Position numbers and translations under genes: made by a program
The notes under the pieces: generated by a model
What the model was told of the DNA's origin: nothing
Database searches by the model: none
The model's input: only the letters and a program-made list of their open reading frames with translations
Assembly (NCBI GenBank): GCA_017396865.1
Contig: JAFQKO010000099.1
Span: 1 to 5,452, forward strand
Direction of reading: 5' to 3'
Length of the DNA stretch: 5,452 bases
DNA from: Clostridia bacterium
GTDB taxonomy: Bacteria; Bacillota_A; Clostridia; Oscillospirales; QAKW01
Part shown: piece after piece, positions 1-3,298 of the stretch
Layout of the letters: each line of letters opens with the position of its first letter
Position numbering within the stretch: the stretch's first letter is position 1

Positions 1-2
1 GA

Positions 3-92
3 ATACCGATGTATCAAGCACTCAATACCATTAAAATTGATACCAACGCCAAAACCGTGGCTATGATTGCCAATGAGATTAAGCAGTTGTAA
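3..92 (+). CDS. C-terminal end of an unidentified protein (5' partial)
   Basis: Reading from position 3 there are 29 sense codons followed by TAA at 90-92. The peptide ends in an amphipathic, helix-like tail (TVAMIANEIKQL), which looks like a genuine protein C-terminus; the other two plus-strand frames hit stops at once or part-way through. The rest of the gene lies left of the window, so start, length and function cannot be judged, and I do not recognise the family. By my count 35 of its 92 window bases are G or C, clearly lower than in the two large genes to the right. It is convergent with the GH2 gene and shares the terminator at 208-245 with it. Confidence 0.6.
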   Translation: MPMYQALNTIKIDTNAKTVAMIANEIKQL

Positions 93-142
93 TACTACCA
101 AATTCCAATTTATCGAATAGATGATATTTGTTTAGAAAAGGG

Positions 143-186
143 TTTTAGGTTCTCCTAAAGTTTGGAAAATGTGCCGTACATTTTCC
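143..186. repeat. two adjacent stem-loops in the convergent spacer
   Basis: Two short inverted repeats follow one another. The first is TTTAGG (144-149) with CCTAAA (154-159) around a 4-base loop. The second is GGAAAATGT (164-172) with ACATTTTCC (178-186) around GCCGT. They lie between the plus-strand gene end and the main terminator, so they would form in the 3' untranslated part of that transcript and could protect its end. A competing pairing exists between CCGTA (174-178) and TACGG (195-199). No function can be assigned from sequence alone. Confidence 0.4.
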
Positions 187-207
187 CTGCTTGCTACGGT
201 ATAAGAC

Positions 208-245
208 AAAAAAAGGAAGCACGAAAATTTCGTACTTCCTTTTTT
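208..245. terminator. bidirectional intrinsic terminator
   Basis: GGAAG (215-219) and ACGAAA (221-226) pair with TTTCGT (228-233) and CTTCC (235-239), with a single C/A mismatch in the stem. Seven A residues lie to the left (208-214) and six T residues to the right (240-245). The structure therefore ends in a U-tract in both directions. It sits between the plus-strand gene ending at 92 and the minus-strand GH2 gene ending at 298, as expected for a shared terminator of convergent genes. Confidence 0.88.
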
Positions 246-276
246 ACTGTCTCAAAAAATATTTTAATCGTGATAT

Positions 277-294
277 TGTGAGACAGGTCTCACA
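277..294 (-). repeat. stem-loop directly after the GH2 stop codon
   Basis: TGTGAGAC (277-284) and GTCTCACA (287-294) form a perfect 8-bp inverted repeat with a 2-base spacer, three bases past the GH2 stop codon. It lacks its own U-tract. A second GTCTCA at 249-254 could pair with the same TGAGAC half, so two alternative folds are possible. It probably acts as a 3'-end stabilising hairpin ahead of the terminator at 208-245. Confidence 0.5.
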
Positions 295-297
295 GTG

Positions 298-2634
298 TTA
301 TTCTGAAACCAAATCAATGGTTGCCGATTGCAGGCCGTCGCCTGCGCAGGTCACGGTGATGTTGCCTGCGGCTTCGGTGGAGCGGATGCAGGCCACCAGC
401 ATTCCTGAGAGCGCCTTTTTATCGGGGCGCAGGAAGGTTTCGGTCTCCCGTTGGTCGCCCGCGTCGGTGGCGTAAACGATGCCCGCGCTTTCGGCGGTAA
501 AGGTCAGCCGATGGTTGGCGTTGGGGCAGAGAGTGCCCTGCTCATCGACGATTTTTGCGGTGATGTAGGTCAGATCCTCGCCGTCGGCGGTGAGGGTGTT
601 TTTATAGGCGGAAAGCTCGATGTGGTGGGGTGCGCCCGCCGTGCGGACGGTCTCGCGGGCAACCTCCTTGCCGTTGCGGTAGGCAACAGCGGTCACCTCG
701 CCCGGTTGATACACCGTTTCGTTCCACATCAGGCGGAAACGGCGGATCTCGTTGAGCCGATAATCGTCCTTGTCCATTTGATCGAACCGCTGCTTGCCTT
801 GGGATTCGCCGTTAATGAAGAGCTCCACCTCTTCATAATTGGTGTAGACGTGAATGGGCACGACCGTGCCTTCTTTGCCCTCCCAGTTCCAATGGGGGAA
901 GATGTGGAGGGTGGGAATGTCGGTCCAAACGGAGCGATAGCAATAGTAGCGGTTTTTGGGCAGACCCGCCAAGTCCACAACCCCGAAATAACTGCTGCGG
1001 GCAGGCCATTCGGTGTAGTAGGGGGTGGGCTCGCCGAGGTAATCGAAGCCCGTCCAGATAAATTCGCCCATCATCCAGGGATGATCCTGCTGAGCGCCCA
1101 GCTCCCGCTCGGCATAGTAGGCCCAGCTTGGGGCGGCCATACCGTAGTCGGAAACGGCAAGGTCCGCATGGCGGGGCTTCCCACTCTCTACCACCGGCGG
1201 CAGATGATAAACCCCGCGGGTGGAAACGCAGGACTCCGTCTCGGTGGCAATAAAGGGCAGTTCGGGATAGCGGTTGCGCAGGGTGCCGTAGATCCAAGGC
1301 TTGTAGTTGAGGCCGGGCACGTCGGTATAAAGATATAAGTGATTCTCAAAGGCACCGGGATAGTAGCTGAAGCCGTTGGTGACGGGGCGGGTGGGGTCGG
1401 TGGCCTTGATCAGATCATAAAGCATCTTGGCAACCTTCCAGCCGTCGGGCTCCTTCTGCTCCCGCACCTCGTTGCCGCTCGACCACATGATCACGCTGGG
1501 GTGGTTGCGATCCCGCTTAATGATCGCCACCGCATCGTCCTTGGCGCGCTCGGCAAAAACGTTCGCGTAGCCGTTGACCACCTTGGTGCTCGTCCATTCG
1601 TCGAAAAACTCGTCCATCACTAAGATGCCCATCTCATCGCATAGATCAAGCAGCTCAGGGGCGGGGGGATTGTGGCTGGTGCGCCATGCGTTGACACCCA
1701 TCCCCTTCATGATCTCGATCTGGCGGCGGATGGCGGTTTTGTTGACCGCCGCTCCGATCATGCCAAGGTCGTGGTGCATGCAAACGCCGTTCATCTTGAG
1801 AGGGCGGCCGTTTAAGGTAAAGCCGTCCTTGGTGAAGCTGCAGAAGCGAACACCGAACCGTACCGTTTGGGTGTCGCCGCCGTTGGCGGTGATCACCGCG
1901 GTGTAGAGGTTGGGAGAATCCACGTCCCAAAGGATGGGCTTTTCAAGATCAAATATAAGGGAGTCGTCCTCGGTGGTGTAGGTAAAGGTCTCGCCGTTCG
2001 GGGCAGTGATGGCGGCGGTAAAGCCGTTGGTGTTGCAAAGCTCGGCGGTGATGTCAAAGGTCGCGCGATTTGCATCGGCATAAAGCTGCCGCACCCAGAT
2101 GCCGTTGTAGGCAATGTGCCCCTCCGGCTTGCCAACGAGCCGTAGATTGCGGTAGATGCCGCCGCCGCTGTACCAGCGGCCGCAGTTGGGCAATACCTCG
2201 GCATAGATGGCAAGCAGATTTTCGGTATCAAACCGTACGTAGTCGGTGATGTCTAAGGAATAGGAGCGGTAGCCGAAACGGCAACCGCCGACCTCTGCGC
2301 CGTTGACGTAAACGGTGCTGTTCCACATAATGCCGTCGCACTCCAAAAAGATGCGGTCGGCCTTTTCAATTTTGACCCACTTGCGGTAAACGCCCGCACC
2401 CACCGTCGGCAATGCGCCGGTGCGGCCGGTGTGACGAATGGGCTTTTTTATGCCGTCTTCTAAAACGTTGATGACGCCCACGTCGTTTTCCTCAGCAAAA
2501 TCGCCCTCAATGCCCCAGTCGTGGGGAACGCGCACAACGCGCCAATCGGAATCATTGAAGTCGGCCGCAAAAACCCCTGCGGGTACAGCGTCCAACTCGA
2601 ATTTTTTGAATTTGAAATCGGTTTTAAGTTCCAT
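298..2634 (-). CDS. glycoside hydrolase family 2 enzyme (beta-galactosidase/beta-glucuronidase type, DUF4982-containing)
   Basis: This 778-residue enzyme should remove non-reducing-end beta-linked sugars by the retaining mechanism. Domains in order: N-terminal jelly-roll sugar-binding domain (about 1-170, ending near GGGIYRNLRLVG), Ig-like domain (about 172-265), TIM barrel (about 267-570), DUF4982 (about 560-620, with FPHWNWEG and EVELFINGESQG), and a C-terminal Ig/invasin-like GH2 domain (about 667-775). The family signature is clear (NGVCMHHDLG, then MGVNAWRTSHNPPAPELLD). The acid/base is probably Glu389 in WSSGNE and the nucleophile Glu465, the first Glu of ATETES. GEFIWTGFDYLGEPTPY closes the barrel. 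There is no signal peptide or membrane segment, so it is probably cytoplasmic and acts on imported oligosaccharides. I chose ATG 2634 because it has a Shine-Dalgarno site and a promoter just upstream. The frame stays open to a TTG at 2709, but that extension would begin upstream of the promoter. The exact substrate (galactoside, glucuronide or other) cannot be read from the sequence. Confidence 0.93.
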   Translation of the reverse strand: MELKTDFKFKKFELDAVPAGVFAADFNDSDWRVVRVPHDWGIEGDFAEENDVGVINVLEDGIKKPIRHTGRTGALPTVGAGVYRKWVKIEKADRIFLECDGIMWNSTVYVNGAEVGGCRFGYRSYSLDITDYVRFDTENLLAIYAEVLPNCGRWYSGGGIYRNLRLVGKPEGHIAYNGIWVRQLYADANRATFDITAELCNTNGFTAAITAPNGETFTYTTEDDSLIFDLEKPILWDVDSPNLYTAVITANGGDTQTVRFGVRFCSFTKDGFTLNGRPLKMNGVCMHHDLGMIGAAVNKTAIRRQIEIMKGMGVNAWRTSHNPPAPELLDLCDEMGILVMDEFFDEWTSTKVVNGYANVFAERAKDDAVAIIKRDRNHPSVIMWSSGNEVREQKEPDGWKVAKMLYDLIKATDPTRPVTNGFSYYPGAFENHLYLYTDVPGLNYKPWIYGTLRNRYPELPFIATETESCVSTRGVYHLPPVVESGKPRHADLAVSDYGMAAPSWAYYAERELGAQQDHPWMMGEFIWTGFDYLGEPTPYYTEWPARSSYFGVVDLAGLPKNRYYCYRSVWTDIPTLHIFPHWNWEGKEGTVVPIHVYTNYEEVELFINGESQGKQRFDQMDKDDYRLNEIRRFRLMWNETVYQPGEVTAVAYRNGKEVARETVRTAGAPHHIELSAYKNTLTADGEDLTYITAKIVDEQGTLCPNANHRLTFTAESAGIVYATDAGDQRETETFLRPDKKALSGMLVACIRSTEAAGNITVTCAGDGLQSATIDLVSE

Positions 2635-2642
2635 CTCGCACA

Positions 2643-2649
2643 CCCTTCC
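2643..2649 (-). promoter_or_regulatory. ribosome binding site of the GH2 gene
   Basis: On the minus strand GGAAGGG lies 8 bases upstream of ATG 2634, a normal Shine-Dalgarno spacing. It supports this start over the upstream in-frame TTG at 2709. Confidence 0.7.
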
Positions 2650-2664
2650 ATATTTATTACTATC

Positions 2665-2693
2665 ATTATACCGCCCTTTTCCCGCCTTTGCAA
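2665..2693 (-). promoter_or_regulatory. sigma-70/sigma-A type promoter of the GH2 gene
   Basis: On the minus strand a -35 box TTGCAA (2688-2693) is separated by exactly 17 bases from a perfect -10 box TATAAT (2665-2670). Transcription should begin around 2658, giving a leader of roughly 24 bases that contains the ribosome binding site. The -35 matches the consensus TTGACA at four of six positions, which fits a promoter that may need or accept an activator. Confidence 0.75.
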
Positions 2694-2694
2694 T

Positions 2695-2717
2695 GTTATT
2701 TTCTTGCAAAAAATAAC
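2695..2717. promoter_or_regulatory. candidate operator: 23-bp imperfect palindrome next to the -35 box
   Basis: The half-site GTTATTTT (2695-2702) is mirrored by AAAATAAC (2710-2717); nine of eleven base pairs across the dyad match. It ends one base upstream of the GH2 -35 box, a common position for a transcription factor site. It is not an obvious CcpA cre site. The cognate regulator is not encoded in the window, and AT-rich dyads can arise by chance, so the assignment is tentative. Confidence 0.4.
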
Positions 2718-2797
2718 AGAATGTTGCCTGCGGCCCTCCCGCACTTACATTACTAAAGTGTAGAGGTGTGATCCATTAAATCCTTTTCCATCCGCGT

Positions 2798-2866
2798 GGT
2801 GGTTACCACCCAAACCATTTGGGTGGTTGACCGGGAAAAAGGAGCAGAACCACCCAAATCATTTGG
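2798..2866. repeat. nested inverted repeats and an 18-bp direct repeat
   Basis: ACCACCCAAA (2805-2814) pairs perfectly with TTTGGGTGGT (2818-2827) around CCA. The same left arm also pairs with GGTGGT just before it (2798-2803), giving a competing hairpin. An 18-base sequence, ACCACCCAAAYCATTTGG, occurs at 2805-2822 and again at 2849-2866 with one mismatch. The second copy contains the small palindrome CCAAAT-C-ATTTGG (2854-2866). It lies about 100 bases upstream of the GH2 promoter, too far for a classical operator. It is either part of a dispersed repeat or an uncharacterised structured element. Confidence 0.5.
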
Positions 2867-2891
2867 ATACTTGCTCATCGGTTTGGCATAT

Positions 2892-2945
2892 TGCCGCAGC
2901 GCGGCATGAGGGAGGGGAAACCCCTTCCCTACAACGCGGCATGAG
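2892..2945. repeat. two hairpins bracketed by an 11-bp direct repeat
   Basis: TGCCGC (2892-2897) pairs with GCGGCA (2901-2906). Immediately after, AGGGAGGGG (2909-2917) pairs with CCCCTTCCCT (2921-2930) with a small internal loop. CGCGGCATGAG occurs at 2900-2910 and again at 2935-2945, so the second hairpin is flanked by direct copies. This looks like decayed or modular repeat DNA rather than coding sequence. Confidence 0.45.
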
Positions 2946-2947
2946 AA

Positions 2948-2975
2948 AGCCCCGCAGGCCAAGGCCTGCGGGGCT
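2948..2975. repeat. GC-rich terminator-like hairpin, copy 1
   Basis: AGCCCCGCAGGCC (2948-2960) and GGCCTGCGGGGCT (2963-2975) form a perfect 13-bp stem with an AA loop. On the minus strand it is followed by CTTTCTCAT, a weak, interrupted U-tract; on the plus strand no U-tract follows. It matches copy 2 at 3264-3297 best as an inverted copy, including the loop. No gene ends immediately beside it, so its role as a terminator is uncertain. Confidence 0.6.
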
Positions 2976-3014
2976 CAGCGTGTCGAAAAACCGATTTATT
3001 ATTTTGACACGCTG
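2976..3014. repeat. inverted repeat with a 21-base loop
   Basis: CAGCGTGTC (2976-2984) pairs perfectly with GACACGCTG (3006-3014). A run of A residues and a run of T residues inside the loop could extend the stem past one bulged G. It abuts the 2948-2975 hairpin without a gap, so the two would stack as neighbouring stems in a transcript of either strand. Confidence 0.5.
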
Positions 3015-3116
3015 GGAGACTGATTAAAAAAGAGTGCCGAATTCGTCGATCCGTTCTCGTCGGCGTACATAGGTACGGTAGAGGGCGGATCGGCGGATAG
3101 CAGAAAAATTCCAATC

Positions 3117-3143
3117 AAAATCCGCATCACTTTGCGGATTTTT
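3117..3143. terminator. possible bidirectional intrinsic terminator
   Basis: AAAATCCGCA (3117-3126) pairs perfectly with TGCGGATTTT (3133-3142) across a 6-base loop. Plus-strand reading ends in five T residues and minus-strand reading in four. In the minus direction it lies about 155 bases beyond the EEP stop codon, so it could be a back-up terminator for that gene or the end of an unseen small RNA. Confidence 0.5.
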
Positions 3144-3158
3144 CCCTTATAAAATGAA

Positions 3159-3190
3159 CAAGGAGAAAGAGTAGACTTTCTTTCTCCTTG
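3159..3190. repeat. 11-bp perfect inverted repeat
   Basis: CAAGGAGAAAG (3159-3169) pairs with CTTTCTCCTTG (3180-3190) around a 10-base loop. No U-tract follows on either strand. The AGGAGA in the arm resembles a ribosome binding site, but no credible reading frame begins at a suitable distance on the plus strand. It belongs to the series of hairpins downstream of the EEP gene. Confidence 0.45.
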
Positions 3191-3263
3191 CAATCATTAA
3201 TATTGGCACATACTTTAGGTTTTACCCATTTTTCTGCGGTCGGTGCCTTTTTTGACAGTCTGA

Positions 3264-3297
3264 GAAAGCCCCGCAGGCCTTGGCCTGCGGGGCTTTC
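3264..3297 (-). terminator. GC-rich hairpin at the 3' end of the EEP gene, copy 2
   Basis: GAAAGCCCCGCAGGCC (3264-3279) and its exact complement (3282-3297) form a 16-bp perfect stem with a 2-base loop, starting one base after the EEP stop codon. This position fits a terminator or 3'-protecting hairpin for the gene. On the minus strand the following bases are TCAGACTGTC, so the U-tract is poor apart from the TTTC inside the stem. The plus-strand side (CTTTCTTTAG) is more T-rich. It is an inverted near-copy of the hairpin at 2948-2975. Confidence 0.6.
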
Positions 3298-3298
3298 T

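Larger units (their letters stand above)
2710..3298. other. gene-poor intergenic region rich in short repeats
   Basis: About 590 bases separate the EEP stop codon from the GH2 promoter region. I find no convincing gene here. The small open frames start at TTG or lack a ribosome binding site, and they run through the hairpins listed separately. From 2718 to 2797 I see only ordinary sequence, with one weak CACTT/AAGTG hairpin near 2743-2761. From 2798 to 3297 the sequence is mostly stem-loops, which suggests repeat-element DNA or a structured transcript rather than a promoter region. The EEP gene is transcribed towards this region and no promoter other than the GH2 one could be recognised. Confidence 0.6.

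Noticed and set aside
451..1623. Two consecutive plus-strand open frames (451-1338 and 1339-1623) opposite the GH2 gene
   Set aside because: Both are in codon register with the GH2 frame and are shadows of its codon bias; the GH2 family signatures establish the minus strand as coding.
2635..2709. N-terminal extension of the GH2 protein to TTG 2709
   Set aside because: The extension covers the -10 and -35 boxes and has no homology to the start of GH2 proteins, while ATG 2634 has a good Shine-Dalgarno site.
2798..2945. CRISPR-like array
   Set aside because: The direct repeats (18 bp and 11 bp) occur only twice each, with different lengths and spacings, and no cas gene is near.
2753..2962. Small minus-strand open frame of 69 codons between the two genes
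   Set aside because: It begins with TTG inside the 2948-2975 hairpin, the first internal ATG (2878) has no ribosome binding site, and the frame runs through several inverted repeats. It looks like repeat DNA read by chance.
2999..3127. Possible 42-residue minus-strand peptide starting MRILIGIFLLSA, with a hydrophobic start
   Set aside because: Its start codon lies in the loop of the 3117-3143 hairpin, no ribosome binding site precedes it, and its end overlaps another hairpin. A signal-peptide-like start alone is not enough.
3252..3257. TTGACA on the plus strand as a -35 box
   Set aside because: The position 17 bases downstream falls inside the GC-rich hairpin and has no -10 box, and no plus-strand gene follows.
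2710..3298. tRNA gene or known riboswitch in the long intergenic region
   Set aside because: No cloverleaf, GTTCRA-type T-loop or recognisable riboswitch core could be seen on either strand.
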